From Brachybacterium massiliense (GTDB lineage: Bacteria > Actinomycetota > Actinomycetes > Actinomycetales > Dermabacteraceae): DNA of 64,000 nt. Positions 31,657-39,394 of the stretch are shown here, piece after piece. Where the stretch lies: assembly GCF_900184245.1 (NCBI RefSeq), contig NZ_FXXB01000004.1:248001-312000 (forward strand), in the 5' to 3' direction. Numbering within the stretch: position 1 is the stretch's first letter; the number at the start of each line of letters is the position of its first letter. A program made the translations under genes and the position numbers. Under the pieces are notes generated by a model that was given only the letters and a program-made list of their open reading frames with translations, did no database searches and was not told the origin of the DNA.

Positions 31657-33309
31657 ATGTCCGCATCACGCCCGCCCGCCCCCACGCCGACCCGCCGCGC
31701 AGTGCTGCGCGGCACTCTGGGTGCCGGAGCCCTCGCTGGCATCGGCCTGCCCGCGCTGAGTGCCTGCTCCTCAGGCTCGGCCGAGGAAGACATCGCGGTC
31801 AACAACGAGGTCGTGCTGCCCACCTATGCGCGACTGGAAGGAGTCGTCCCTGACCTGAAGGGGGATGGCGCCGGTATCGCAGACGGGTTCCTGGAGTACC
31901 CCTCCGACCTCGTGACCTCCGTCAGCGCCCCACCCGGGGACGGCTCCGCGATCACCGCATTTCTCGCCACGTCCACACCGCCCCCGACCGTGCGCGAGCG
32001 CAACGAATACTGGCAGGCGATCGAGGAGGAAGTCGGGGCGGAGCTCCAACTCTCGATCATCCCCGCAGGAGAGATGAACGATAAGTTCGCCACCCTCGTA
32101 GCAGGCGACGACCTGCCGGACGTGGTGCAGGTTTGGACTACACCCACTCCTAAAGCGGACCTCATGGCAGCCGTGTTCCAGGATCTCTCCGAGCTGGTCT
32201 CCGGAGACGCAGTCCTCGACTACCCGAACCTCGCCAACCTCCCCACGGAGGCCTGGGAGCACTGCGTGTTCAAGGGCGGGATCCACGGGATCCCGATCCC
32301 TCGCGGCACCATGTCCACGCAGTGCATCTTCATGCGTAAGGACCTCCTGGAATCCCTCGGTATCGGCAGCGTCTCCCCGCAGAGCGTGGACGAGCTGATC
32401 GCGCTGGGCGAGGAAGTCACCGATGAGCGCAGCAACCGGTGGGCCTTCGCCGACATCCCGGTGCGGCCGATCCAGCAGATGCATCGCCTGCCCAACACCT
32501 GGGACCTGGCGGACGGCACGCTCACCCACCTCTACGAGCACCCGGCGATGCCGGACGCTCTCGCGGATGCGAAACGGCTCTTCGACTCGGGCTCGGTTCA
32601 TCCCGACAACTTCAACGCGAACATCGGGACCCTCGCCAAGCAGTGGTTCAACCAGGGCTCAGCGCTGTTCCACGTCGACACCTACCCAGCCATGACCGGC
32701 TTCTATCGCGAGAACACCGCGGGCGACTCCTTCGCCGTGGACCTCATGCGGTTTGCCGGCGCCGACGGCGGTGACCCCGTGATCTGGCTGGGACACCCCA
32801 CCCACAGCGTCGTGGGGCTCAAGAAGGGCGACCTTGAACGCGCACGGATGATCCTGGGGGTACTCAACTACTTCGCCGCGCCAATGGGCACCGCCGAGCA
32901 CCGCATGGTCAACTTCGGCGTCGAAGGGTCCACCTTCGAGATGGTCGACGGGGCGCCCCGGCTCACCAGCCAAGGCGAAGGAGAGATCAACCTCGGACTC
33001 ATGTACCTCGGGGCACCTCCGCAGGCCTTCTACCTCGAAGGACACCCAGAAGTTACCGAACTCCAGTTCGAGCACCAGACCTGGAGCAACCAGCACGGAA
33101 TCGCGAACCCCGTGCTGGGCCTGCCCTCCGACACCAGCGACCGACACGGGGAGCGGCTCGACAAGATGATGTCCGACCTGCAAGCGGACATCCTCCAAGG
33201 CCGAGCCGACGTGAGCGACTGGACCGCCCAGGTCGAAACCTGGAAGAACGACGGCGGAGACGCCATGCGCGAGGAGTACCTGACCGCCCTCGAAGCCAAG
33301 GACGAGTGA
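31657..33309 (+). CDS. Sugar-binding lipoprotein of the ABC importer (LplA-like)
   Basis: A 550-residue extracellular solute-binding protein, the long form that accompanies LplB/LplC permeases. The signal peptide has twin arginines (TRRAVLRGTLGAGALAGIG) and a lipobox ending in Cys (LPALSAC), so it is probably exported by Tat and lipidated. A mature region with ERNEYWQAIEEEVGAELQLS and DDLPDVVQVWTTP is typical. AGGAGAG precedes the ATG. Such long binding proteins usually take oligosaccharides or uronide-containing glycans. It ends the operon. Confidence 0.92.
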   Translation: MSASRPPAPTPTRRAVLRGTLGAGALAGIGLPALSACSSGSAEEDIAVNNEVVLPTYARLEGVVPDLKGDGAGIADGFLEYPSDLVTSVSAPPGDGSAITAFLATSTPPPTVRERNEYWQAIEEEVGAELQLSIIPAGEMNDKFATLVAGDDLPDVVQVWTTPTPKADLMAAVFQDLSELVSGDAVLDYPNLANLPTEAWEHCVFKGGIHGIPIPRGTMSTQCIFMRKDLLESLGIGSVSPQSVDELIALGEEVTDERSNRWAFADIPVRPIQQMHRLPNTWDLADGTLTHLYEHPAMPDALADAKRLFDSGSVHPDNFNANIGTLAKQWFNQGSALFHVDTYPAMTGFYRENTAGDSFAVDLMRFAGADGGDPVIWLGHPTHSVVGLKKGDLERARMILGVLNYFAAPMGTAEHRMVNFGVEGSTFEMVDGAPRLTSQGEGEINLGLMYLGAPPQAFYLEGHPEVTELQFEHQTWSNQHGIANPVLGLPSDTSDRHGERLDKMMSDLQADILQGRADVSDWTAQVETWKNDGGDAMREEYLTALEAKDE

Positions 33310-33315
33310 ACAGGG

Positions 33316-33369
33316 GCGGACGCCCTCTACCTGCAGATCCCACAAATTGGGTGGGGGTGGGGCGTCCGC
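33316..33369 (+). terminator. Hairpin after the sugar-binding protein gene
   Basis: GCGGACGCCC at 33316-33325 and GGGCGTCCGC at 33360-33369 pair perfectly around a 34-base loop, starting seven bases after the stop codon. A terminator of the importer operon is likely, although the loop is long and no U tract follows. Confidence 0.5.
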
Positions 33370-33402
33370 TCTCGTCGAACGACGGGCCGGACACGCCGAG
33401 CT

Positions 33403-33428
33403 AGTGCGCATAATCAAGATTATGCGAA
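33403..33428 (+). repeat. Right dif-like site
   Basis: Arms AGTGCGCATAAT and TTATGCGAA flank a short centre. The left arm shares GTGCGCATAAT with the E. coli dif site. It overlaps the last codons and stop of the opposing excisionase-like gene (stop at 33420-33422). Same orientation as 27003-27028. Confidence 0.7.
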
Positions 33429-33647
33429 CCTTCGGGGCGTGTCCGGGGAGTGGTAGGACCGCAAAATGTACGCCTCGAGCTCAGCATTCTCGATGCGCCA
33501 CTGTCCGCGCCCCCCGACTCGGATCGCACGGAGCTCGCCTGACCGAACGAGTGCGTATGCCTGCGCAGCACTGATGGAGAGCACGTCACGGACGTCTTCC
33601 AGAGTGATGAACCGGCGCTCCAGGACCCGGGCTTGACTAGACATCAT
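33420..33647 (-). CDS. Excisionase-like helix-turn-helix protein
   Basis: A 75-residue DNA-binding protein of the HTH_17/MerR-like excisionase type: RFITLEDVRDVLSISAAQAY, ALVRSGELRAIRVGGRGQWR, then ENAELEAYI. Such proteins bend the attachment DNA to favour excision by the integrase. The ATG at 33647 (next to a second ATG) follows AAAGGTC. Its stop codon lies inside the right dif-like site, so any recombination there would change or keep its last residues. It precedes the tyrosine integrase gene's 3' end by about 45 bases, same strand. Confidence 0.75.
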   Translation of the reverse strand: MMSSQARVLERRFITLEDVRDVLSISAAQAYALVRSGELRAIRVGGRGQWRIENAELEAYILRSYHSPDTPRRFA

Positions 33648-33693
33648 CTGACCTTTCTTCAATGAATGGACTCGTCTGCCTCACCAGACTGGT

Positions 33694-34527
33694 CTACGCG
33701 ACCAGACTGATTCCGTTGACGACTGACCGCGCTTGGGCAGTGTCAAGGCCGACGTAGATGGCTGTGGTCTCGGGCTTCGAATGGCCCATGAGCGTCTGAA
33801 CTAAGAGGAGGTCCCGGGAGCTCCGGTATGCCTCGGTTGCGAAGCGGTGGCGCAAGGTGTGTGCACTCCAGTGGCCCGAGAGAGTCTCGTTGACGAGCTC
33901 GCCAACTCGTATCGGCTGGAGGTGTGTATCGGCATAGCGCCCCATTGACGGGAAGAGCCAGGGGAGCTCAGCTGAGACATCGTTGAACTGTCGTGCGACG
34001 GCGTCGGCTGCTGTCGGAGTTAAGGGCACCGTGCGTTCGCGTCGACCCTTGCCATGAACGATGAGCGACGTTCCAGCGGGCTCTTCGATGACATCCGAGC
34101 GGGAGATCACTGCGATCTCGCCACGTCGTAGTCCAGCTTCGGCCGCGAGAGTGATCATCGCTTGCACCCTCGTGTTTGAGCTGAGAAGTGCCTTCCGGAT
34201 GATCGGGTCTGGACACGGCCTGGGTACAGACTTGGGAGCTCGGGCCGGCGGGATGAGCGCAAGTGGATCTGCGAGAACCCTGCCGGTGCGGTGGAGCCAC
34301 GTTGTCCAGATCCGCAGCGAGGTCCGGGCGCTCCGTCGAGTTGCGGCTTTCCAGCGCGGATTCGCGAGGTAGGCGACAAGCCACTCAAGATCTAGCGGAT
34401 CCGTCTCAGCAGGGACACCATTCAAGTAGCGCCGCACGTGGTACTCGCGCAGTCGCACAGTCGTCTCGGAGCGCTCTGAGGCACGAAGCCAAGCGGTCCA
34501 GAGAGGGAGTTGTGCGATGACGTCCAT
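33694..34527 (-). CDS. int: Tyrosine recombinase (phage-integrase family)
   Basis: Integrase of the island, 277 residues from ATG 34527. The N-terminal SAM-like core-binding domain (LPLWTAWLRASERSETTVRL, EYHVRRYLN) precedes the catalytic domain with the first Arg in EAGLRRGEIAVISR, then WSAHTLRHRFATEAYR, MGHSKPETTAIYV where the final Tyr is the nucleophile. A TTG start at 34659 would add 44 residues, but the ATG sits right before the folded core with GGAAG ahead of it. It lies about 210 bases from the tRNA-Lys fragment, as expected for an integrase beside its attachment site. Confidence 0.9.
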   Translation of the reverse strand: MDVIAQLPLWTAWLRASERSETTVRLREYHVRRYLNGVPAETDPLDLEWLVAYLANPRWKAATRRSARTSLRIWTTWLHRTGRVLADPLALIPPARAPKSVPRPCPDPIIRKALLSSNTRVQAMITLAAEAGLRRGEIAVISRSDVIEEPAGTSLIVHGKGRRERTVPLTPTAADAVARQFNDVSAELPWLFPSMGRYADTHLQPIRVGELVNETLSGHWSAHTLRHRFATEAYRSSRDLLLVQTLMGHSKPETTAIYVGLDTAQARSVVNGISLVA

Positions 34528-34738
34528 GGCTTCCACGTTGCCCGACAGCTCTGTCGGGTTTCGAGCGGCGCCGATGATTTGGGGATAACTGGGGTGTGTG
34601 GAGGAAAGAAGGCGCAGGGGCGCCGCTGCAGCGTCCGCTCTGCCAGAGGATTCATCCAAGAGTCACCCAACCATGGTGCGCCGACCTCGGGCATTGCCGA
34701 AGTCGACCTCGATCAGAGACCCCAAGGTGGGCGGCTCG

Positions 34739-34783
34739 AGACTCTTAATCAGCGGGTCCGGGGTTCGAATCCCTGATGGCGCA
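34739..34783 (+). other. Attachment-site remnant: 3' half of tRNA-Lys(CTT)
   Basis: GACTCTTAATCAGCGGGTCC and the following T-arm GGGGTTCGAATCCC, then ATGGCGC with discriminator A, are the anticodon loop, T-arm and acceptor 3' strand of tRNA-Lys(CTT). The bases upstream do not form a D-arm, anticodon 5' stem or 5' acceptor (which would need GCGCCAT). Only the 3' half is present, starting in the anticodon loop, a standard crossover point for tyrosine integrases. The intact gene should be at the far end of the island. Confidence 0.8.
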
Positions 34784-34789
34784 CCCGAG

Positions 34790-34825
34790 GAAGAAGCCCC
34801 ACCGGTCACCCGGTGGGGCTTCTTC
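34790..34825 (+). terminator. Strong terminator hairpin after the tRNA-Lys fragment
   Basis: GAAGAAGCCCCACCGG pairs perfectly with CCGGTGGGGCTTCTTC around a four-base loop: a 16-bp stem. It was probably the terminator of the original tRNA-Lys gene and so marks chromosomal DNA right of the island. Confidence 0.8.
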
Positions 34826-34976
34826 GCATTCCAGGATCTCCGCGCAGCTCGGAATCCGCGGTGACGGCGCGCGCTCGACCGACCGAGCTCTCGGTCCCCT
34901 CGGAGACTCTCCTGGCACACTGGCAGGCCACGGACGATTCATCCCGAGCGCCCCCGATCTCCAGGAGATCCCGCCG

Positions 34977-36371
34977 ATGACTGATTCCCGCCCGCCGGAG
35001 ACGGACCGGCCCACGGACCCCTGGTCGGACAACCTCGGCCGGGCCGGGGCCCGCGCCGGTCAGCTGCTGCTGATCGCCGCGGTGGCGGCGGGGGCGGTGT
35101 GGCTGCTGTTGCGCGTGCGCGTGGTGGTGGTCTCGGTGCTGGTGGCGCTGATCCTCTCCGCCGCCGTGGGGCCGCTGGTGCGCTGGCTGATCGGCAGGGG
35201 CTGGTCGCGAATGTGGGCCACGCTCGCCTCGTTCTTCGCGATCGTGCTGGTCGCAAGCGGTGTGGTCAGCGGGATCGTGCTGGCGATCCGCAGCGAATGG
35301 GACAACCTCGTCTCCTCTGCCGTGGGCGGCTGGGAGCAGCTGAACACCTGGATCACGTCGGCGCCCCTGCCCGTGGACACCTCGATGCTGGACGACCTCA
35401 CGCAGCAGGTCACCGACTTCGTCAGCAGCGAGGACTTCGCCGCCAGCACCCTGACCGGGGTCAGCGCCGCCACCGAGTTCCTCACCGGCGTGGTGCTGAG
35501 CATCGTGCTGCTGTTCTTCTTCCTCAAGGACAGCTCGAACATCTGGAACTTCGTGCTGCGCTGGTTCCGCGGGGAGACCCGCGCCAAGCTCGCCGAATCC
35601 GTGGACCGCGCCGCAGGCGTGCTGGGCGGCTATGTGCGCGGCACCGCGACGGTCGCCCTGGTCGACGCAGTGCTGATCGGCATCGGCCTGGCGGCAGTGG
35701 GGGTGCCCCTTGCGGTGCCGCTCGCGGTGATCGTGTTCATCGGCGCCTTCATCCCGGTGGTCGGCGCGACCGTCGCAGGGATCCTGGCCGCCGCCGTGAC
35801 GGTGGTGACCACCGGTCCCGTCGAGGCCCTGATCGTGGTGATCATCGTGATCGCCGTGAACCAGATCGAGGGCAACCTCCTCCAGCCCGTCGTGATGGGC
35901 CGCACCCTCAGCATGCACCCGCTGATCGTGCTGCTCGCCCTGACGATCGGCACGATCGTGGGAGGGATCTTCGGGGCGATCCTCGCCGTGCCGTACACCG
36001 CGATGGCGTGGGTGTTGATCCAGGTGTGGACCGACCGGTACCAGGCCGGTGACGACCCGGTGCTGGGCAAGGATCCGCTCGAGCCCAAGGAGCGCGTCAA
36101 GAACCGGGCCACGCGAGCGCAGCGGGTGAAGTACCAGCGTCTGCGCCGTGAACGCAAGGGCGCCACGGCGCTCGGCGCCGTCGAGCACGCCGCGTCCGAC
36201 GCCGCCCCCGACAAGACGCCCGCCCCCGACAAACCACCCGCGTCCGACGAGCCGCTTCCGCCCGAGGTCTCACCGGAGCCCCCGACGGAGCCCGAGCTGG
36301 AGCCGGAGCCCACGCCAGAGACCGAGCAGAAGGATCCTCCCGAGCCTCCGTCAGCGCCCAAGGGCGAGTGA
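34977..36371 (+). CDS. AI-2E-family transporter-like membrane protein
   Basis: A 464-residue protein of the AI-2E (PerM/YdiK-like) family with seven to eight membrane segments (residues 25-70, 80-105, 155-180, 215-345). FIPVVGATVAGILAAAVTV and NQIEGNLLQPVVMGRTLSMH are the family signature. Members export small molecules or act as Na+/H+ antiporters; the substrate cannot be read. The C-terminal 100 residues are a low-complexity Pro/Glu/Asp tail. The ATG at 34977 follows AGGAGA. It is the first chromosomal gene after the island. Confidence 0.88.
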   Translation: MTDSRPPETDRPTDPWSDNLGRAGARAGQLLLIAAVAAGAVWLLLRVRVVVVSVLVALILSAAVGPLVRWLIGRGWSRMWATLASFFAIVLVASGVVSGIVLAIRSEWDNLVSSAVGGWEQLNTWITSAPLPVDTSMLDDLTQQVTDFVSSEDFAASTLTGVSAATEFLTGVVLSIVLLFFFLKDSSNIWNFVLRWFRGETRAKLAESVDRAAGVLGGYVRGTATVALVDAVLIGIGLAAVGVPLAVPLAVIVFIGAFIPVVGATVAGILAAAVTVVTTGPVEALIVVIIVIAVNQIEGNLLQPVVMGRTLSMHPLIVLLALTIGTIVGGIFGAILAVPYTAMAWVLIQVWTDRYQAGDDPVLGKDPLEPKERVKNRATRAQRVKYQRLRRERKGATALGAVEHAASDAAPDKTPAPDKPPASDEPLPPEVSPEPPTEPELEPEPTPETEQKDPPEPPSAPKGE

Positions 36372-36434
36372 CGCACTGCGCGAGAGGCGCAGCGCCGCCG
36401 TTCTCGTTTCTACAGCTCGCCATAGGGTGAGCAG

Positions 36435-37166
36435 ATGAACGACTCCCAGGGACGTGCCCGGAGCGAGCACATGGCGGAGCGGGTCCGTGCCCACTGCCTG
36501 GTGGCCCGGGATCGCGGGGTGCATGAGGTGCGGGCGCTGCAGGACATCGCGGTCGAGCTGGAGCTCTCCCTCGCGGACTGTGCCACCGCCGTCGGCCGGG
36601 AGGACCTGCTTGATGCTGCAGGCTCCTCGTGGATGCTCGCCCCGAGCTCTCCGCCCACCCCCGGACAGCTCGTCATCCGGCCCTGCACCGTGGATGATCT
36701 GGGAGATCTCACGGCGCAGTGGCCCGTGCCCGGAGACGTGCACGAGGCGCATCACGCCCGCCAGCTGCGGGGCGACGCCGCATATCTGGTGGCGTGGCGC
36801 GACACCACGCCGCTCGGCTCCGTGGTGCTGCGCCGCGACGGATGCACCGGGGAGCGGGGGCGCGCCGCCCACCCGGAGTCGGTGGAGATCTGCCATCTGC
36901 AGGTGCGTGAGGAGCATCGCGGGCAGGGAGTGGGGACGGCGCTCATCGCCGCCGCCGAGCACGAGGCGCTGCGGCACGGCCACCGGGTGGTGGCGATGGG
37001 CGCGGCCGACGACAACCCCGGCGCGCTCCGGCTGTACGAGCGGCTGGGGTACCGCGCCACAGGGATCGTGGACGTCACCGAGTACGACTGGGTGGGCGAG
37101 GATGGCGTGGTCCACCACGCCCGCGAGCACGACCAGCTGCTGCTGAAGAGTCTGACGAGCGGCTGA
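36435..37166 (+). CDS. GNAT-family acetyltransferase with an N-terminal extra domain
   Basis: A 243-residue protein. Residues 1-70 form a helical region with RVRAHCLVARDRGVHEVRAL and ELSLADCATAVGRED, possibly a small helix-turn-helix. Residues 75-240 are a GNAT domain: IRPCTVDDLGDLTAQWPVPG, then the acetyl-CoA loop EEHRGQGVGTALIAAAEHEA, then NPGALRLYERLGYRATGIVD. The acetylated target is unknown. The mix of a possible DNA-binding front and GNAT is less common than GNAT alone. Confidence 0.85.
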   Translation: MNDSQGRARSEHMAERVRAHCLVARDRGVHEVRALQDIAVELELSLADCATAVGREDLLDAAGSSWMLAPSSPPTPGQLVIRPCTVDDLGDLTAQWPVPGDVHEAHHARQLRGDAAYLVAWRDTTPLGSVVLRRDGCTGERGRAAHPESVEICHLQVREEHRGQGVGTALIAAAEHEALRHGHRVVAMGAADDNPGALRLYERLGYRATGIVDVTEYDWVGEDGVVHHAREHDQLLLKSLTSG

Positions 37167-37197
37167 GCTGCGCGTCGGGAGACAGAGCGGCGTCGGC

Positions 37198-37506
37198 TCA
37201 GTCCTTCTCGTGCTGGAACCACTTCTCCGCGACGGCGCTCTCGGTATCGATGCCCTGCTGATGCGCATACACCAGACACATCCCGATGACGTCGCCGAGC
37301 TCCGCGGCGAGCTCCTGGCGGTGCTCCGCCTCGCTCCGGCCGCGGTCCTTGCTCTGGCCCGTCGCCGTGAGATGGGCCTGGGCCAGCTCACCCACCTCCT
37401 CGGTGAGCTTCAGCAGGGCCCATTCGGCCGAACGCTCGATTCCGTACACCTCCGCGTACTGGGCAGAGAGCTTCTCGATGCGTGCGCCGATGTCATTGAG
37501 GTGCAT
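37198..37506 (-). CDS. MazG-like nucleotide pyrophosphohydrolase
   Basis: A 102-residue single-domain MazG/dUTPase-like protein. The metal-binding helices carry KLTEEVGELAQAHL and ELAAELGDVIGMCL, giving the E-x2-E and E-x2-D pattern that binds magnesium. It hydrolyses nucleoside triphosphates to monophosphates and pyrophosphate, as house-cleaning or alarmone control. Monocistronic, convergent with the GNAT gene. Confidence 0.82.
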   Translation of the reverse strand: MHLNDIGARIEKLSAQYAEVYGIERSAEWALLKLTEEVGELAQAHLTATGQSKDRGRSEAEHRQELAAELGDVIGMCLVYAHQQGIDTESAVAEKWFQHEKD

Positions 37507-37712
37507 CCGGCAACGGTACTGGCGCAGTCACGCTGCGCGGTCCGCCATTACTTGCGCGATCTCCTGGGTGAGCAGCATTGTCGCCTCAAGCACGAGGAGG
37601 GTGCGGTGCTGATGGCCTGGCGGGCGCGGAACGTCCATGCGAAGATCGCGTCCTACGGTCCGACACGCTCGAGGGGAGGCTCAGCATGGGGTCCATCGAG
37701 CGAGGAGCGATC

Positions 37713-38246
37713 GTGACGAGACGACGGGCCGGGACCATGGCGGCAGTGGCGCTGCTCGCGCTGATGCCGGGCTGTGCTGCACCGTCCGGAGAGCTCAAGG
37801 GATCCGAGTCCGCTCTCGCGGAGTCGTACAGCTCCCTGGAGGAGCTCTCGGAGCACGCATCGTTGATCGTCCAGGGTGTCGCTGCCGACAGCGAGCGGGT
37901 CACCGTCGAGGGCGCCGGCTTCGTGATCGCCGAGGTCGAGGTGTCACGAGTGCTCAAGGGCAGCGCGCAGGACGTGGTGCATGTGCGCCAGACGGGCGAC
38001 GGATACTTCGAGGACACCTATCCGGTGGCTCCGGCCCTCACCCAGGGCACGGACTACGTGCTCTACCTGAAGCCCTTCGAGGTGGTTCCCGGGAATGCCA
38101 CCGACGAGTTCGTGGTGCTCGGAGTGGGCGCGTTCGAGGTGGAGGGTCGTGTGGTCATCCTCCCGGACCAGGCGAGCTGGTACGAGGGCTTCCCCGACCG
38201 AACGGGTCTCGACGAGGTCGAGGAACTCGCCCAGCGGTCGGGCTGA
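37713..38246 (+). CDS. Small exported lipoprotein
   Basis: A 177-residue lipoprotein from GTG 37713 (AGGAG ahead): signal TRRRAGTMAAVALLALMPGC with lipobox Cys. The mature part has ASLIVQGVAADSERVTVEG, EVEVSRVLKGSAQDVVHVRQ and TDYVLYLKPFEVVPGN, a beta-rich fold. An ATG at 37686, also with a good ribosome-binding site, would add nine residues. It is similar in style to the lipoprotein at 38801-39289, which has DAVIIGRP and VDVVQIFKGEIDETV in matching places, so the two appear to be divergent copies of one family. Function unknown. Confidence 0.72.
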   Translation: MTRRRAGTMAAVALLALMPGCAAPSGELKGSESALAESYSSLEELSEHASLIVQGVAADSERVTVEGAGFVIAEVEVSRVLKGSAQDVVHVRQTGDGYFEDTYPVAPALTQGTDYVLYLKPFEVVPGNATDEFVVLGVGAFEVEGRVVILPDQASWYEGFPDRTGLDEVEELAQRSG

Positions 38247-38317
38247 AGGATGGCGCCGGGTCGAGGCGCGGTCTCGCCCCCGTACGGGGACCCGCGCGGA
38301 GCACCCCCGATGAGCGC

Positions 38318-38710
38318 TCACTCGGCATTGCCGTCGACGATCTTTCGTCCGCCGAGGGGCTCCGCGATCTCGACCAGCGTCGTGTGCTCCACTGCGAGTC
38401 CGTCGCACCCTTCCCACGCTCGGGGGATCGCACCGGTGACCAGTGAGATCGTAACTGCGCTGGTGGTCTCATCGACCTCGATGTCGTGACCCCAGCAGCC
38501 GTCCACCCCACTCCAGAACGTCACTCGCAGATGCGTGTCGTCCACGATCTCCACCTCGTTCCACGAGATCGGGCGCGCATGGCTGAGGTCGGACCGAGGG
38601 AGCTGATCACCCTGATCCGTGTACCGGTTATCCGTGGAACAGCCGGCGAGAACGGCGACGAGGAGCACGAGTCCGGCCAATCGCCGCCTGCCCTGCCCTG
38701 ATCTGTGCAC
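38318..38710 (-). CDS. Small lipoprotein, unknown function
   Basis: A 130-residue product. The signal RRRLAGLVLLVAVLAGCSTD places the lipid-anchor Cys near residue 24. The mature protein has WNEVEIVDDTHLRVTFWSGV and a Cys pair (DGCWGHD, WEGCDGL) that may form a disulfide. Starts at GTG 38710. No family recognised. It is the middle one of three lipoprotein genes in a row. Confidence 0.65.
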   Translation of the reverse strand: MHRSGQGRRRLAGLVLLVAVLAGCSTDNRYTDQGDQLPRSDLSHARPISWNEVEIVDDTHLRVTFWSGVDGCWGHDIEVDETTSAVTISLVTGAIPRAWEGCDGLAVEHTTLVEIAEPLGGRKIVDGNAE

Positions 38711-38800
38711 CTCTGTCTCCTCTCGACGGAAGTGGGAATGAGTGAAGCACGGGCCGGCCGCTTCTGCACCGCGAACCGAGGCGGCGAGTCCAGTGCCGCA

Positions 38801-39289
38801 TCACTGGTCGGAGGGGGAGACGGAGCCGAAGGGGAGCGAACCGTCCTCAGGCACGCTTCTCACACCGTCGAACGGGGTCACCGTGGACCAGATTCCGTCG
38901 TCGGCGGGTGCCGTGAGGAACAGGAGCACCTCCAGCTCCGTCTCCAGAGGGTCGCCGTTCGGGTAGGGAGACCCCGTCGTGCACGTCTCCGGGGTCGATG
39001 CGATGGACACTGTCTCGTCGATCTCGCCCTTGAAGATCTGCACCACGTCGACCTCGTGCACGGTGGCGTCGACGCTGAACATGAGCTTCGCCCCGGAAGA
39101 GGCGACAGGACGACCAATGATCACCGCGTCCGCTACGTCGAACGCAGTCTGGGGATCTGCGAGATCGGACCAGCTCACGCACTCCGCAACGATCTCTCCC
39201 TCCCGGGGATCTGAGGAGCAGGCGGGAATCAGCAGGCAGGCTGCGGCTCCGAGGAGCAGCAGGCGCCGGGAGCGACTGTGCATGAGCAT
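38801..39289 (-). CDS. Small lipoprotein similar in layout to the one at 37713
   Basis: A 162-residue lipoprotein: signal SRRLLLLGAAACLLIPACSS with lipobox Cys, then CVSWSDLADPQTAFDVADAV, EVDVVQIFKGEIDETVSIAS and a Cys in TPETCTTG. The segment order matches the lipoprotein at 37713-38246. ATG 39289 or 39283; I chose the first. The long open frame further upstream on this strand is antisense to the next gene. Confidence 0.7.
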   Translation of the reverse strand: MLMHSRSRRLLLLGAAACLLIPACSSDPREGEIVAECVSWSDLADPQTAFDVADAVIIGRPVASSGAKLMFSVDATVHEVDVVQIFKGEIDETVSIASTPETCTTGSPYPNGDPLETELEVLLFLTAPADDGIWSTVTPFDGVRSVPEDGSLPFGSVSPSDQ

Positions 39290-39394
39290 CAGTATGGAGG
39301 GCCCGCGCCCCGCTGGACACCCCGCAGCGAAGCACCACCTGCCCCGTAGGATCCCGTGATCGGTGAAGGGCTCGACCTGAAGGGTGACGTGAGG

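Larger units (their letters stand above)
1..34783. mobile_element. Integrated island (ICE or mobilizable element) in tRNA-Lys; right end and interior visible
   Basis: The right boundary is a 3' tRNA-Lys fragment with no 5' half, next to a tyrosine integrase and an excisionase-like gene. This is what remains when an element inserts into the 3' end of a tRNA gene. The interior has a conjugative relaxase-helicase, a cell-wall hydrolase, resolvases, arsenic resistance, restriction-modification, toxin-antitoxin, TIR proteins and several gene fragments, with base composition that changes from block to block. The left end and any type IV secretion genes lie beyond position 1, so conjugative versus only mobilizable cannot be decided. 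Confidence 0.8.

Noticed and set aside
27003-33428. dif-like sites as LacI operators of the sugar module
   Set aside because: They lie downstream of the genes at the two outer ends, not in the divergent promoter, and have no central CG; CG-centred palindromes do exist in the promoter.
34681-34783. Complete tRNA-Lys gene
   Set aside because: The 5' acceptor, D-arm and 5' anticodon stem cannot be formed from the sequence upstream of 34739; only the 3' half is present.
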